This document shows, one piece after another, positions 7,568 through 20,082 of a DNA stretch of 53,770 nucleotides; the stretch's first letter is position 1, and each line of letters starts with the position of its first letter. The DNA is taken from assembly GCA_944387915.1 (NCBI GenBank), contig CALXGT010000046.1, positions 1-53,770 of the forward strand. The letters are read 5' to 3'. The stretch is from an uncultured Clostridia bacterium (GTDB lineage: Bacteria > Bacillota > Clostridia > Oscillospirales > Ruminococcaceae). The position numbers and the translations under genes are program-made. The notes beneath the pieces are model-generated. The model was not told the origin of the DNA. It worked only from the letters and a program-made list of their open reading frames with translations, and searched no databases.

Positions 7568-9289
7568 TTATTTGTCCGCGTTAAACAGGCCCACAAAAGC
7601 ATCCACCGGAGAAACGCCTTTGAACTCGGATTCGCCGGCGATCTTCTCTACCAGCGTCTCCACAACGATGTCCTCAGATGTATAGGCGTTAATGTAAGTA
7701 GGAATCCGAGGCGCATCCAACAGATGATAAGGGTTATCGATAGATACCATCATGGTGGGAACGTCATGGATCATACCGGGAACGGTAGCCCGGTTGCCGG
7801 GCCAGGTGATCCGGGCGGCGCTGTCGGAACCGTTGGTCTCCACGTTGCAGAAATACAAGATCACATCGTATTTCTTCTTGAAGTCTTCGATCTTGCTTCC
7901 GCCGATCTCCGCGGCTACTTCTTTGTCTTCCTCATCGTAAACGGTGACATTAAAGCCTTTTTCTCTCAGCTTTTCCACAAACAGCTTGGCGTAACCGCCT
8001 CTGGTGTTGTGGTAACCGGGAAGGTCGCCGATGGGAATGACGTAAAGGTTCTTTTGGACGTTGGGATCCAGAGGAAGAAGATCCTGGGTATCCTTAACGA
8101 GGGTGATACCCTTGTCGGCGATCTCTTTGGCGAGAGCTCTTCCTTCGCCTTTTTCGAACACTTCGAGGGCAGACTCGGGAGGAACCAGGGTGCCGTTTTT
8201 CTTTTTGATATGGAGATTGATCTTGGCTTTCAGGCCCAAAATTCTCGCCAGAGCTTCGTCGACCCGCTCCATGGTCAGAACGCCGTCTTCGATACCCTGT
8301 TTCATGTAGTTGAAGTCTTCTTCCATATTCCGGCAGAACAGGAAGATATCCGCACCGTTGGCAATGGACATAGGAACCGCCTGGCTTCTGGGAACGATCT
8401 CGGTAAAGCCGCCCATGCTGGTGGCGTCGGTGATGATCAATCCGTTAAAGCCCATTTTTCCTCTTAACAGCTTATGATGCAGATCGTAGTTCAAAGAGCC
8501 GGGGAGGATGTCCTCGTCTTTGATGTCCGGATTGTAGTAGCGGGAGTAAGAGGGGAGAAGGATATGGGCGCTCATCACAGACTCAATACCGTCGTCGATC
8601 ATGCCCTGGTACACCTTGCCATAGCTGTTATCCCATTCTTCCATGCTCAGGCTGTTGATGGAAGCTAAGAAATGCTGGTCTCTTTCGTCTACGCCGTCAC
8701 CGGGCCAATGCTTGATGCAGGGGATCAAGCCGCCGTCCCGCATACCCTGGGCAATGCGGCGGGCAAATTTCAGCACGTTGTCCGGATTGGAGCCGAAGGA
8801 GCGAACGTTGGTAATGGGGTTATGGGGGTTAAAATCGATGTCGATAACCGGGCCATAATTCCAGTTCGCACCTACCGCCGCGCACTCCTTCGCGCAGATC
8901 AAACCGGTTTGATACGCAAGCTCGGGATCCCCGGTAGCGCCGATCTCCATCTGGTGGCCGCAGGCGGTACCGTCCATAATCATATTGCTGGCGCCCCGGT
9001 CCAAGTCTCCCGCAATGAACAGAGGAATATCGTAATGATTTTGCAGCGCTTCGATCTTCTTCCGGATCTCCTTAGAAACGGCGCCCCGCAGTAGGAAACC
9101 GGAGGGCTTCAAGCCGATGGCATCCAATTTCGCCAGATGCTCCTCAGCAGTCTCATTCGCCGGGCTGTTAAATAAAAAGAGCTGGCCGATCTTGTCGTTG
9201 TCGCTCATGCTTTTGATGGTTTCATCCACCCAAGCGATCTGGTCGTCGTTCAGATAAAAAGGTTTCTGCTTTAAGAAATTGTAATCCAT
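7568..9289 (-). CDS. Glycoside hydrolase family 3 (beta-N-acetylglucosaminidase-like)
   Basis: The 573-aa cytoplasmic-type enzyme has an N-terminal TIM barrel (to about 350) and an alpha/beta sandwich domain. Seen: the NagZ-like KHWPGDG segment followed by DQH, matching the Asp-x-His dyad used as general acid/base by GH3 N-acetylglucosaminidases, and GLIITDATSMGGF carrying the Asp nucleophile. No signal peptide is present, so it may act on imported or recycled amino sugars. The start at 9289 has an AAAGGA-type site; 12 extra upstream codons are rejected. Codon choice is strongly C-ending (AAC, ATC, TAC), as expected for a well-expressed gene. Monocistronic. Confidence 0.88.
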   Translation of the reverse strand: MDYNFLKQKPFYLNDDQIAWVDETIKSMSDNDKIGQLFLFNSPANETAEEHLAKLDAIGLKPSGFLLRGAVSKEIRKKIEALQNHYDIPLFIAGDLDRGASNMIMDGTACGHQMEIGATGDPELAYQTGLICAKECAAVGANWNYGPVIDIDFNPHNPITNVRSFGSNPDNVLKFARRIAQGMRDGGLIPCIKHWPGDGVDERDQHFLASINSLSMEEWDNSYGKVYQGMIDDGIESVMSAHILLPSYSRYYNPDIKDEDILPGSLNYDLHHKLLRGKMGFNGLIITDATSMGGFTEIVPRSQAVPMSIANGADIFLFCRNMEEDFNYMKQGIEDGVLTMERVDEALARILGLKAKINLHIKKKNGTLVPPESALEVFEKGEGRALAKEIADKGITLVKDTQDLLPLDPNVQKNLYVIPIGDLPGYHNTRGGYAKLFVEKLREKGFNVTVYDEEDKEVAAEIGGSKIEDFKKKYDVILYFCNVETNGSDSAARITWPGNRATVPGMIHDVPTMMVSIDNPYHLLDAPRIPTYINAYTSEDIVVETLVEKIAGESEFKGVSPVDAFVGLFNADK

Positions 9290-9473
9290 AGTCCTTTTTT
9301 CCTTTCTATTGTTTTCAAAGCGCAATGCTTCTGTAAATTATTGTAACATAATCTTTCCTTGGAAACACCCACCATTTTTTTAAGCATAGGACAATTTTTT
9401 ATTTTCTTCGATTTTGAATTTAGGCAAGTTACTTAATTCTTTTGGCAGCAAAACCGAATGCGTTTCGGATTGG

Positions 9474-9502
9474 TTGCCGTTTTTCAAAGGATTTGGTATA
9501 CT
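9474..9502 (+). promoter_or_regulatory. Promoter for the GNAT gene
   Basis: TTGCCG (9474-9479) and TATACT (9497-9502) are spaced by 17 bp, 25 bp before the start codon. It diverges from the GH3 gene. Confidence 0.72.
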
Positions 9503-9526
9503 GAAGGCAAAGAAAGGAGAACTGGT

Positions 9527-9931
9527 ATGGAAATACGAACCGCCGCGGTAAAAGACGCGGAAAAAATGGCCGAGTACGACCGGCACATTTGCCTTTCCGA
9601 GCTTAAAAGGAGCATTGCTATGGGGCGGGTGTATGTTGCCGAGGAGGACGGATGTATGGCTGGCTTTTTGCGGTACAACCTGTTTTGGGACAATACACCG
9701 TTTATGAATATGCTGTATCTGAAAACGGCCTATCGAAGAAGAGGCTTCGGAAAGGCGCTGGTCAAATATTGGGAAAAGGAAATGGGCGCTTTGGGGTACG
9801 CCTTCGTTATGACGTCGACTTCATCGGAGGAATCCGCCCGGTTTTTTTACCAAAAGTTAGGTTATGAAATCGCCGGCGGCTTTTTTCCGCAAAATGAGCC
9901 CTATGAGCTGATCCTAAAAAAAGAGATATGA
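9527..9931 (+). CDS. GNAT-family N-acetyltransferase
   Basis: The 134-aa protein has the GNAT fold: MEIRTAAVKDAEKMAEYD for the first strand and helix, the acetyl-CoA binding motif A around YRRRGFGKALVKYWE (R/Q-x-x-G-x-G/A type, about 80-94), and FFYQKLGYEIAGGF near the end. The acceptor substrate cannot be told. The ATG at 9527 is used because AAAGGAGA precedes it; the frame from 9458 crosses the promoter. Single-gene unit. Confidence 0.85.
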   Translation: MEIRTAAVKDAEKMAEYDRHICLSELKRSIAMGRVYVAEEDGCMAGFLRYNLFWDNTPFMNMLYLKTAYRRRGFGKALVKYWEKEMGALGYAFVMTSTSSEESARFFYQKLGYEIAGGFFPQNEPYELILKKEI

Positions 9932-9960
9932 AAAAAGCCTGCATATGCAGGCTTTTTTTA
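9931..9960. terminator. Bidirectional terminator, GNAT gene / V-ATPase operon
   Basis: AAAAAAGCCTGCA and its complement form an almost loopless stem ending in seven T, and it reads equally well on the other strand, where it closes the V-ATPase operon. Confidence 0.85.
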
Positions 9961-10614
9961 TATCGTTTCGTAATGATGGGCTTTTGCCAGCATCATATCC
10001 TTTACCTTCATCAAGCGAATTTGGGTGGAACGCTCGTTTTCGTCCAGTTTCATGGTGATATACTTGATATTTTCCTCGGTCTCCGGAATGACGACATGCT
10101 CTAACGCGTTCACCCGGCGTCTCGTCTTTTCGATCTCCGCCGACATTAAAAGGCAAGACTTCTCGACCTCCGCCAGCCGAAGCATATCCGGCAAAATATC
10201 GTTTAATGACCGCACCGCGTCGTCCAGATCCGCGGAAGTAAAGGCGAAGCCGTAGGGAAAAATATCGCCGCTGTCGTTGCTTTTGGTTTGAAACTCAAAA
10301 ACCGGAACGTTGACGCTCATCACGTTTCGTTCTTTCTCGTCGATCAAAATTTCCTGTTTGGGAGAAAGCATCGCCAGATTGACCTCTTCGTCGGTCATGC
10401 CGGCTCTGGCTAAAACAAAATTTTGACCGGAAGCCAAGATCGCCGCTTCCACCTTTTCTCTCAGCGCTTTATTTTCCCTTACCAGATCCAAAAACTGGCG
10501 CATCAGCTCATCCCGTTTATCTTTTAACAGTTTATGCCCCCGCATCGCCGTGGTCAGTTTTTTCTTCAGTCGGGTCAGCTCCATCCGGGTAGGATTTACA
10601 TGGGTCGTTGCCAA
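9958..10614 (-). CDS. ntpD: V-type ATPase subunit D (central rotor shaft)
   Basis: The 218-aa subunit D is the coiled-coil axle that turns inside the A3B3 head and connects through F and C to the c-ring. Seen: the family start NPTRMELTRLKKKL, a long N-terminal helix, and a C-terminal helix rich in VNALE and R/K heptads (about 160-215). The start is TTG at 10614 with GGGGGAG upstream; the next Met is at residue 11, inside the conserved motif. Last gene of the operon, 18 bp after ntpB and ending in the terminator. No ntpJ-type K+ transporter follows, unlike in Enterococcus hirae. Confidence 0.95.
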   Translation of the reverse strand: MATTHVNPTRMELTRLKKKLTTAMRGHKLLKDKRDELMRQFLDLVRENKALREKVEAAILASGQNFVLARAGMTDEEVNLAMLSPKQEILIDEKERNVMSVNVPVFEFQTKSNDSGDIFPYGFAFTSADLDDAVRSLNDILPDMLRLAEVEKSCLLMSAEIEKTRRRVNALEHVVIPETEENIKYITMKLDENERSTQIRLMKVKDMMLAKAHHYETI

Positions 10615-10632
10615 AACGCTTCTCCCCCTTCC

Positions 10633-12003
10633 TTAATCCTGGTAATACTCGTCCAAAAACTCATCTTTGATTCGCTTTAATTCGGAACGGGGCAAAATCG
10701 AGAGAAGCTTCCATCCCAAATTCAGCGTCTCCTCAATGTCCCGGTTGTTGTTGTAACCTTGAGACACATACTCGCTTTCAAAAGCGTCGGAAAATTTGGC
10801 ATACAGCTTATCGATATCGGTAAGCGCCGCTTCTCCCAAAACCACCATCAGCTCCTTGGCCTCTTTTCCTCTCGCGTAAGCGGCAAACAGCTGGTTCATG
10901 GTATTGGCATGATCCGCCCTCGTTTTTCCTTCGCCGATCCCTTTGTCCTTTAACCGGGACAAAGAAGGCAAAACGTCGATGGGAGGGGCAATATTTTTCC
11001 GGTACAGTTCCCGGCTTAAAATGATCTGCCCTTCGGTAATATACCCGGTAAGGTCGGGAATGGGATGAGTCTTATCGTCTTCGGGCATGGTCAAAATGGG
11101 GATCATGGTGATGGAACCCGCTTTTCCCCGCTGCCGTCCCGCCCGCTCGTACAAAGAGGCTAAGTCGGTATACATATATCCCGGATATCCTCTTCGGCCG
11201 GGGACCTCTTTTCTCGCCGCGGAAACCTCTCTTAACGCGTCCGCGTAATTGGTGATGTCGGTTAAAATCACCAAAACATGCATGTTTTTCTCGAAAGCCA
11301 GATATTCCGCCGCCGTCAATGCCATACGAGGGGTAGCGATTCGCTCTACCGCCGGGTCGTTAGCCAAATTGATAAACAATACCGTCCGGTCGATGGCGCC
11401 GGTTTCTTTAAAGCTTTCCACAAAGAAGTTGGATTCCTCAAAGGTAATGCCCATGGCGGCGAATACTACGGCGAAGGGCTCATTGCTCCCTAATACCTTC
11501 GCCTGTCTCGCGATCTGCGCCGCAAGCTGGGCATGGGGAAGACCGCTGGCGGAAAAGATGGGAAGCTTTTGTCCCCGTACTAAGGTATTTAACCCATCGA
11601 TAGCGGAGATTCCCGTTTGGATAAACTCCTGGGGATAGTTGCGGGCGGCGGGATTCATAGGAAGCCCGTTCACGTCCACCCGTTTTTCCGGCAAAATTTC
11701 CGGTCCCCCATCGATAGGACGGCCCAGTCCGTCGAATACCCGGCTGAGCATATCCTCGCTCACGCCAAGCTCCATGCTCCGTCCGGTGAACCGGACCTTG
11801 CTGTCGGAAAGGTTAATACCGGTAGAGGCTTCGAAAAGCTGAACCAACGCGTTTCCCCCGTCAATTTCCAAGACCTTACAGCGGCGCTTTTCCCCGTTTG
11901 CAAGCTCAATTTCTCCAAGTTCATCATACGCAACATCGGTAACCCCTCTGACCAACATCAAAGGACCGGCAATTTCCTGTATGGTGCGATATTCCTTCGG
12001 CAT
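10633..12003 (-). CDS. ntpB: V-type ATPase subunit B (non-catalytic head subunit)
   Basis: The 456-aa protein is the regulatory partner of subunit A. Seen: N-terminal beta-barrel to about residue 75, a RecA-like domain without a P-loop ([19 protein letters not shown] where a Walker A would be), and the arginine-finger region in the [17 protein letters not shown] segment. Length equals that of the family. Its ATG follows the stop of ntpA directly (TAAATG), so translation is probably coupled, giving matched A:B levels. Confidence 0.97.
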   Translation of the reverse strand: MPKEYRTIQEIAGPLMLVRGVTDVAYDELGEIELANGEKRRCKVLEIDGGNALVQLFEASTGINLSDSKVRFTGRSMELGVSEDMLSRVFDGLGRPIDGGPEILPEKRVDVNGLPMNPAARNYPQEFIQTGISAIDGLNTLVRGQKLPIFSASGLPHAQLAAQIARQAKVLGSNEPFAVVFAAMGITFEESNFFVESFKETGAIDRTVLFINLANDPAVERIATPRMALTAAEYLAFEKNMHVLVILTDITNYADALREVSAARKEVPGRRGYPGYMYTDLASLYERAGRQRGKAGSITMIPILTMPEDDKTHPIPDLTGYITEGQIILSRELYRKNIAPPIDVLPSLSRLKDKGIGEGKTRADHANTMNQLFAAYARGKEAKELMVVLGEAALTDIDKLYAKFSDAFESEYVSQGYNNNRDIEETLNLGWKLLSILPRSELKRIKDEFLDEYYQD

Positions 12004-13773
12004 TTACCTTTCCTCCTTTGCAATCAGAGCGTTGACCTGCTCTTTCAGCGCATAAGTTACTTCATCGTAAACCGATTTTAAATTCTCATTTGGCGTATAC
12101 TTATACCGACCAATCTGCTCTCTCACCGGCAGGGACAAAATTTTCTCCACGTTGACGCCCTGTTCCAAAGCGGAAACGCCGGTATCGTAGAAATCCATAA
12201 CCAGTTCCATCATCATTCGTTGCTTTTCCAAAGGCGTATAGGTATCGATCTCATGAAAGGAATCCTGGTGAAGGAAGTCCTCGCGAATAGAACGAGCGGC
12301 CTCTAATTTTAACCGGTCGGGCGCGCTTAAAGCGTCCATACCTACCAGCTTCACAATCTCGTCCAGTTCCGCTTCATCCTGGAGCAGTCCCATCATCCGA
12401 TTGCGAAGCTCCATCCAGTCATCCCCAACATTTTCGTTAAACCATTTGGCCATGGTGTCCACATACAAAGAGTAGCTGGTGAGCCAGTTGATCGCCGGGA
12501 AATGCCGTTGATACGCTAACGCCGAATCCAAGCTCCAGAACACCTTGACGATACGCAAGGTCGCCTGGGCAACCGGTTCGGAGATATCGCCGCCCGCCGG
12601 AGAAACCGCGCCGATGACCGAAAGATAGCCTTCTCTCCCCTCCGATCCGGGGGCGATAACTCGACCTGCCCGCTCGTAAAACTGAGCCAGACGGCTTCCC
12701 AGGTAAGCGGGATATCCTTCTTCACCGGGCATCTCTTCCAACCGGCCGCTCATCTCTCTTAACGCTTCCGCCCAACGGGAGGTGGAATCCGCCATGAGCG
12801 CCACCGAATACCCCATATCCCTAAAATATTCGGCGATGGTGATTCCGGTATAGATAGACGCTTCCCGGGCCGCTACCGGCATATCCGAGGTATTGGCGAT
12901 CAAAACCGTCCGCTCCATCAAAGAATATCCGGTTTTCGGGTCTTTCAGTTCGGGAAACTCGTTTAATACGTCGGTCATTTCGTTTCCCCGTTCGCCGCAG
13001 CCGATATAGACGACAATATCCGCCTCCGCCCATTTGGCGAGCTGATGCTGGATCACCGTTTTGCCCGAACCGAAGGGGCCGGGAACCGCCGCGACGCCGC
13101 CTTTCGCAATGGGGAAGAGGGTATCAATAACCCGCTGGCCCGTTACCAAAGGAACATCCGGAGAAAGCTTCTCTTTATAAGGACGACCCACGCGAACCGG
13201 CCATTTCTGCATTAACGAAAGGGCTTCTTCTTTTCCCTCTTCCGTCTTGATTATAGCCACCGTCCCCTCGATGGTGTAATCCCCTTCGCTGATGGAAATA
13301 AGCGTTCCGCGAAGGCCGTTTGGGACCATAATCTTATGGAGCACCACCGGCGTCTCCTGGACGGTACCAATAATGTCTCCGCCTTCCACCGTATCTCCCG
13401 CCTGTTTTAAGGGGGTAAAATGCCAAACGGTTTCCCGCTTTAGGGAGGGGACCTCTACGCCCCGGTGAAGGTTGGGACCGCTGATGGCCATAATTTCCTC
13501 AAGGGGACGTTGAATTCCGTCGAAAATACTCCCGATCAGTCCCGGTCCAAGCTCTACGCTCAACGGCGCCATGGTGGATTCCACCGGTTCTCCCGGCTTC
13601 AGTCCGGAGGTTTCCTCATAGACCTGAATCGACGCCTGGTCGCCATGAATTTCGATAATTTCCCCGATCAAACGCTGCTTTGATACTCTTACTACGTCAA
13701 ACATATTGGCGTCCCGCATCCCTTCGGCGATGACCAGAGGGCCGGCGACTTTTTTGATCGTGCCATTGCTCAT
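12004..13773 (-). CDS. ntpA: V-type ATPase subunit A (catalytic)
   Basis: The 589-aa ATP-hydrolysing subunit has the Walker A motif GPFGSGKT near residue 230, the A-type insertion (bulge) domain at about 110-200, and [17 protein letters not shown] in the catalytic domain. With B it makes the A3B3 hexamer. ATG at 13773 is preferred over the GTG at 13782 because that GTG is part of the AGGGTG ribosome binding site. It sits 18 bp behind ntpF/G and abuts ntpB. Confidence 0.97.
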   Translation of the reverse strand: MSNGTIKKVAGPLVIAEGMRDANMFDVVRVSKQRLIGEIIEIHGDQASIQVYEETSGLKPGEPVESTMAPLSVELGPGLIGSIFDGIQRPLEEIMAISGPNLHRGVEVPSLKRETVWHFTPLKQAGDTVEGGDIIGTVQETPVVLHKIMVPNGLRGTLISISEGDYTIEGTVAIIKTEEGKEEALSLMQKWPVRVGRPYKEKLSPDVPLVTGQRVIDTLFPIAKGGVAAVPGPFGSGKTVIQHQLAKWAEADIVVYIGCGERGNEMTDVLNEFPELKDPKTGYSLMERTVLIANTSDMPVAAREASIYTGITIAEYFRDMGYSVALMADSTSRWAEALREMSGRLEEMPGEEGYPAYLGSRLAQFYERAGRVIAPGSEGREGYLSVIGAVSPAGGDISEPVAQATLRIVKVFWSLDSALAYQRHFPAINWLTSYSLYVDTMAKWFNENVGDDWMELRNRMMGLLQDEAELDEIVKLVGMDALSAPDRLKLEAARSIREDFLHQDSFHEIDTYTPLEKQRMMMELVMDFYDTGVSALEQGVNVEKILSLPVREQIGRYKYTPNENLKSVYDEVTYALKEQVNALIAKEER

Positions 13774-13791
13774 TTTTTTCACCCTGCTTCC

Positions 13792-14112
13792 TTAATATTC
13801 ACTGCCGAAGATAATATCGGATCCTACCGCCTGCTCCACCATTCGCTTCACCCGACGGATTCCGTCGCCGGTATTTCCGAAAATTCCGGGAATGGGAACC
13901 ACCGCCGGCAACAGCTTTTGTTCACAGGCTTCCGTCTCTTCTTTCAAAAGCGCCATATAATACTCCGTCATATAGATCACCGCATACTCCGCCCGGCAGA
14001 CCTTTTGAAATTCTTCTTCAGCGGTTTCGGGAGTGACAGGGTAGATGTCAAGCCCCACGGCGGAAAAGCCGTAAATACTGTCGTAGTCGCCGAATACGCA
14101 AGCTTTATACAT
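13792..14112 (-). CDS. ntpG: V-type ATPase subunit F (rotor)
   Basis: The 106-aa protein is subunit F (called NtpG in Enterococcus), which binds subunit D in the central stalk. Seen: the start ACVFGDYDSIYGFSAVGLD, with the family GDxDTVxGFxLxGI pattern, and a Rossmann-like alternation ending in the LPAVVPIPG strand. It overlaps the end of ntpC by 8 bp. Confidence 0.92.
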   Translation of the reverse strand: MYKACVFGDYDSIYGFSAVGLDIYPVTPETAEEEFQKVCRAEYAVIYMTEYYMALLKEETEACEQKLLPAVVPIPGIFGNTGDGIRRVKRMVEQAVGSDIIFGSEY

Positions 14113-15073
14113 ACATCACCCTCACTCTCTCCCGTATTTTCTCTTCCGGAATCTGATTTTTTTTGCACAGCAAAATGACCCGGACAGTTTTTAATTCATT
14201 TTCTTTCGCCAGGATATAAGCGGCAATCGGTCCCACGGTAAAGGAACGATATTTTTGCGGACGAATTTTTTCTGTCAATAAATCATCGCACCATCGCTCA
14301 AACGCGGAAAAAGATGTTTTTGCGATATCTACCGCCTGCCCATACTCCGTCTTCTCCAAGTACTGGTAGACTGCGTCCACCGAAGCTGCTGCCGCTTTCG
14401 CCAAATTTTCCGCATTCACCGTTTTACAGCGCGCAAGAACCTCGCGTATAAAAGAAACTGGTTTTTTTAACGCGGCGCAACGAAGCGCGGTCTTAATATC
14501 GGAAGTAGCGCAAACCAATTCGGCGTAATCCCGGATCACCTCGCTGTTTGACGCATCTCCTGCCGCAACAATCGCCTCTAACGCCGCCTTGTCGATGAGC
14601 ATATCGGAAAGCTGGCTGTCAGAAGTCTCCAGATAGACGGTATACGCCTTGCGCGCCGCATCCCGCATATTTTCCGGAAGGGATGAAAAATCCCCTTCCT
14701 CACAGCATTTTAAAATTTTCTCTGGAGAGATTCGGCTGATCGCGCCGTTATCAATCAAAACATGCTCTCTTCGGACGCCGCCGCAAATCATTTTAATGGC
14801 CGCTTTCAAATTGTGAAAATCGTTTTTATATAAAAAGACGTCGAAAACGGAAAGATCGTCCACAATTTCTCCGATAAACTTCCACATTCTGGCGCGTTCC
14901 GCCGCGATCAGTTCCTCGACCGTCTCCTTACTTTCCCAGCCCCGTTCTTCCAACATGCGGACACCATCGTCGTTTTGCGCGCTAATCAGCTGTTCGATCG
15001 CCTGATTGTTCAACAAAGACATTTCCTTCGCGCGAACCCGAGCCACACCGTAAATATATTCCTGTTCCGCCAC
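14105..15073 (-). CDS. ntpC: V-type ATPase subunit C/d (rotor-to-ring socket)
   Basis: The 322-aa helical protein corresponds to archaeal subunit C (subunit d), the funnel linking the central stalk to the c-ring. Seen: three repeated helical units with the patterns YGVARVRAKE, FDVFLYKNDFHNLKAAIK and the C-terminal RSFTVGPIAAYILAKENELKTVRVI, which is well conserved in the family. The start is GTG at 15073 with an AAAGGGGG site. It is followed by an 8-bp overlap with the F gene. Confidence 0.93.
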   Translation of the reverse strand: MAEQEYIYGVARVRAKEMSLLNNQAIEQLISAQNDDGVRMLEERGWESKETVEELIAAERARMWKFIGEIVDDLSVFDVFLYKNDFHNLKAAIKMICGGVRREHVLIDNGAISRISPEKILKCCEEGDFSSLPENMRDAARKAYTVYLETSDSQLSDMLIDKAALEAIVAAGDASNSEVIRDYAELVCATSDIKTALRCAALKKPVSFIREVLARCKTVNAENLAKAAAASVDAVYQYLEKTEYGQAVDIAKTSFSAFERWCDDLLTEKIRPQKYRSFTVGPIAAYILAKENELKTVRVILLCKKNQIPEEKIRERVRVMYV

Positions 15074-15099
15074 AGTCAGGCCCCCTTTTTTAAAATAAA

Positions 15100-15696
15100 C
15101 TATCCAAACAACACCTGGTATGCCGCGTCGGAGAGAAGGTCCGCCTTTTCTTCGAATAAGGCGCCGAAGGTACAGTTCTCCTCAATATTTCCATACGCAA
15201 GGACGAACCCGCCGCCGGTGTTTGCGGTCTTTTCGGAAATTGTCAAAGAAGCGCCCTCTTTTTCCGAAAGGGCTTCGCGCAGACGCTCAGAAAAATCTAA
15301 GGGAAGTCGCTTTTTGTCTTCGGGACTGAGAATCATCTCTCCCGCTTCGGGAAAAGCGTAATTTTTGGCCAAAACCAACAGTAGGGAAAAATACGCGTCG
15401 TCAGGCAGCGCACGCATCTCCTCAAGCGCTTTATTGGTCACTTTGGAAAGGATTTCTTGCCTCGTTTTCAAAAGGAGTTGGCGCTCGTTTAACGCCGCCG
15501 CGCTCTTGGCCCGTTCAAGAATATGATCCGATTCCGTTTTAGCGCGAGATAAAATCTCTTTTACTTCCTTTTCCGCTTTGCTTTGATATTGGGACAAAAT
15601 GGCCGCGGCTTCTTCTTCCCCTTTCCGTTGAAGCGCCGCCGCCTCAGCGGACGCTTCTCCGGTAATATGGTTTAATATCTGTTCCAGTTGACTCAT
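15100..15696 (-). CDS. ntpE: V-type ATPase subunit E (peripheral stalk)
   Basis: The 198-aa protein has a long N-terminal coiled coil (about 1-105, rich in Ala, Glu and Lys) and a compact C-terminal domain containing TANTGGGFVLAYGNIEENCTF, where the family has the GGxxLxxxxGxIxxxxTF pattern. It pairs with the G/H subunit as stator. Lies between ntpK (49 bp gap) and ntpC (26 bp gap). Confidence 0.92.
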   Translation of the reverse strand: MSQLEQILNHITGEASAEAAALQRKGEEEAAAILSQYQSKAEKEVKEILSRAKTESDHILERAKSAAALNERQLLLKTRQEILSKVTNKALEEMRALPDDAYFSLLLVLAKNYAFPEAGEMILSPEDKKRLPLDFSERLREALSEKEGASLTISEKTANTGGGFVLAYGNIEENCTFGALFEEKADLLSDAAYQVLFG

Positions 15697-15745
15697 ACCC
15701 TAATTTCGCACCCCTTTCTTTCCAATCTTTTATTGAAAGAAAAGC

Positions 15746-18246
<2,501 letters not shown>

Positions 18247-18255
18247 GGATAACCG

Positions 18256-18582
18256 TCACCTCTCCTTCGTAGTTTGTCGGATTCGATCCACAACCGCCCG
18301 AATCGCCTCCGGTACTTTTTTTTGACTTTCCGACGCGAGCGCTTCCGCCTTCTTCTCGGCGGCGGAAAGGGCGGTTTCCTTCCACTCTTTTTCCTTTTCG
18401 CCCGCTTCCGTCAACATTTGCCGCGCTTTCTTTTTGGCTTCCTCGACGCGAGAAAAATAGAGCGCTTCCCCTTCTTTTTTCGCCTGCGCGATCCGCTGAT
18501 CCGAAAAAGTTTTTGCTTCCATAACAATTTCTTTTGCTCTTTGTTCCGCTTTGGAAACGGCATTCAGCACATCTATTGCCAT
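18256..18582 (-). CDS. ntpF: V-type ATPase peripheral stalk subunit G/H
   Basis: The 108-aa protein is almost entirely charged coiled coil (Ala, Glu, Lys heptads from about residue 5 to 105), as expected for the peripheral stalk partner of subunit E. It is the first gene of the operon, the place of ntpF in Enterococcus. ATG at 18582 follows AGGTG; an in-frame upstream Met at 18624 lacks a site. The ntpI gene starts 9 bp after its stop. Confidence 0.88.
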   Translation of the reverse strand: MAIDVLNAVSKAEQRAKEIVMEAKTFSDQRIAQAKKEGEALYFSRVEEAKKKARQMLTEAGEKEKEWKETALSAAEKKAEALASESQKKVPEAIRAVVDRIRQTTKER

Positions 18583-18753
18583 ATTTTCACCTCGCTTCTC
18601 TTCCTTTACCCGCAAAAAGCGCATAAAGAAACAGGTTTCTCCGGCAGCGCCGGCTTTTACTGTTATCTTGCCCGAAAAACGCCGGCTTTACCGCAAAAAT
18701 AACAACGCTCCGAAAGCCGACAAAAAATAAAAAAACGCATAAAAATCATGTCA

Positions 18754-18782
18754 ATTATAACATAATTATTAATCGAAATCAA
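18754..18782 (-). promoter_or_regulatory. Promoter of the V-ATPase operon
   Basis: On the minus strand TTGATT (18782-18777) and TATAAT (18759-18754) are separated by 17 bp, with a TGT just before the -10 (extended -10). The start codon of the first gene is about 170 nt downstream. Confidence 0.75.
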
Positions 18783-18902
18783 TGAAGCGATTTGTAAGAA
18801 TTTAATTGAAATTTATGTATGGTTTGTCCCTGAAACACGAATCATTTTCTAAAAAAGGAGAAAATTCGACGAAACCTCCTTCATTCCTCTTTTCTTTCCT
18901 TT

Positions 18903-18938
18903 CTAAAAAGAAACAGCGCCCCAAAGGACGCTGTTTTC
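18903..18938 (-). terminator. Terminator of the DUF4349 lipoprotein gene
   Basis: On the minus strand AAACAGCG and CGCTGTTT pair across a 10-nt loop and are followed by a CTTTTT run, 12 bp after the stop codon. Confidence 0.75.
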
Positions 18939-18950
18939 ATCTTCCGTTTT

Positions 18951-19913
18951 TTATTCTTCCTGCTGGGGCGGCTGCTCAAAAGGATTTTCCTCTCGTTTCG
19001 CCGCTTTTTTCGAGCGACGCCGCTTTTTCCAAAGCCAAACGATTCCCACTACCACCAGCGCCAAAAGGATCAATACCGGAGAATTGCCGGTAAAGAATAC
19101 TATGACATTTTCAAAAAAGTGTCCCAATCCCCGCAGAGAGGATGTAAACTGGTTTTGAATCCGTTCGCCCAGGGTTCTCGGCGCCTCGCTGGGATCGGAG
19201 TATTCCAGCACCTCCCTAAGGTGAACGGTAACGGTGCTGAAATCCACTAAATTATCGTACTGTTTGAGGGTGGATGTATAGCTTTCGATCTCGTAGGTGA
19301 CCTGGGCCAGCGCGTTTTCCAACTCGATGATCTCCGAAAGGCTCCCGCTTTGCTCCAAAAGCGCCAACAACCGCTCTTCCTGGGTACGAAGGCTCTTAAG
19401 CCGGCTCTCCACATCATAATAAGCGGCAGTAATGTTTTGCAGAGAACTGTCCTGATAGGTAATGGTGCCTATCGACGGCATCCCGTTTTCCATATCCGGG
19501 ATGGATTCTTGGGGGACGCGAAGGGTGTAATCCGCGTACCGGGAGGAAATCTGGCGAATGCCGCTTCCGCTGACGCTGGAGCTTTCGATATAGCCGCCCC
19601 ATTCCTCGCAAAGCTGTTCTAACTTCGCCACCGCCTCTTCAAATTCCAAAGTCTCCACCTGGTAATCGAAATTGCGGATAATTTTCTGGCTTTGGAGCAG
19701 TTCCTCACCGGAAACGCCGCCGGTGCCCATATCCGCAAGACCCGAGGCGTCTTCCGTAAGTTCTGCTGTCGCACTATCAAGGTCAAAGGATTCCCCTGTC
19801 ATTGCCACCGAAGAGGATGATTGATTGAATTCGCTGTCCGTCTTGGCGCCGCAGGATGATAAAAACACGCAAAAGCATATCGCTGCTGTCAGCAAAGTAT
19901 AGGTCTTTTTCAT
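18951..19913 (-). CDS. DUF4349 lipoprotein
   Basis: The 320-aa lipoprotein has a signal peptide with lipobox LSSC (Cys21), a Ser/Thr-rich linker, and the DUF4349 domain: QKIIRNFDYQVETLEF, then SSRYADYTLRVPQE and a coiled coil around VESRLKSLRTQEERLLALLE (about 165-215). A membrane helix (about 270-292) is followed by a basic and then acidic tail. The function of DUF4349 is unknown; members are envelope proteins. ATG at 19913 has AAAGGAG; the longer frame from 19937 is not supported. Confidence 0.88.
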   Translation of the reverse strand: MKKTYTLLTAAICFCVFLSSCGAKTDSEFNQSSSSVAMTGESFDLDSATAELTEDASGLADMGTGGVSGEELLQSQKIIRNFDYQVETLEFEEAVAKLEQLCEEWGGYIESSSVSGSGIRQISSRYADYTLRVPQESIPDMENGMPSIGTITYQDSSLQNITAAYYDVESRLKSLRTQEERLLALLEQSGSLSEIIELENALAQVTYEIESYTSTLKQYDNLVDFSTVTVHLREVLEYSDPSEAPRTLGERIQNQFTSSLRGLGHFFENVIVFFTGNSPVLILLALVVVGIVWLWKKRRRSKKAAKREENPFEQPPQQEE

Positions 19914-19976
19914 TTTGAAGACTCCTTTCTGAAACATTTCCCTGTTTTCGCCAAAAAAGGGAAATCCTTTTTTCTA

Positions 19977-20005
19977 TTGCGCAACTGAAAAAAATCGTGT
20001 ATAAT
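19977..20005 (+). promoter_or_regulatory. Promoter for the aldo/keto reductase gene
   Basis: TTGCGC (19977-19982) and TATAAT (20000-20005) are separated by 17 bp. The 70-nt leader contains two small hairpins (ACCAA/TTGGT and CGCTC/GAGCG) before an AAAGGAGG site. Confidence 0.75.
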
Positions 20006-20082
20006 GAAACCACAGTATACCAACTCTGTTTGGTTACTACTCCGCTCTTTGAGCGCAAACGGAAGTTAAAGGAGGAAACAGT

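Larger units (their letters stand above)
18583..18950. other. Intergenic region upstream of the V-ATPase operon
   Basis: No gene is supported here. It holds the V-ATPase promoter (18754-18782), a leader of about 165 nt with two near-copies of CGCCGGCTTTTAC (around 18645-18695), and the terminator of the convergent-side DUF4349 gene. The interval 18783-18902 is A/T-rich with no further structure I can defend. Confidence 0.6.

Noticed and set aside
7469-8467. Long plus-strand ORF (332 codons) opposite the GH3 gene
   Set aside because: It is a shadow of the strongly codon-biased GH3 gene; no ribosome binding site and no recognisable domain.
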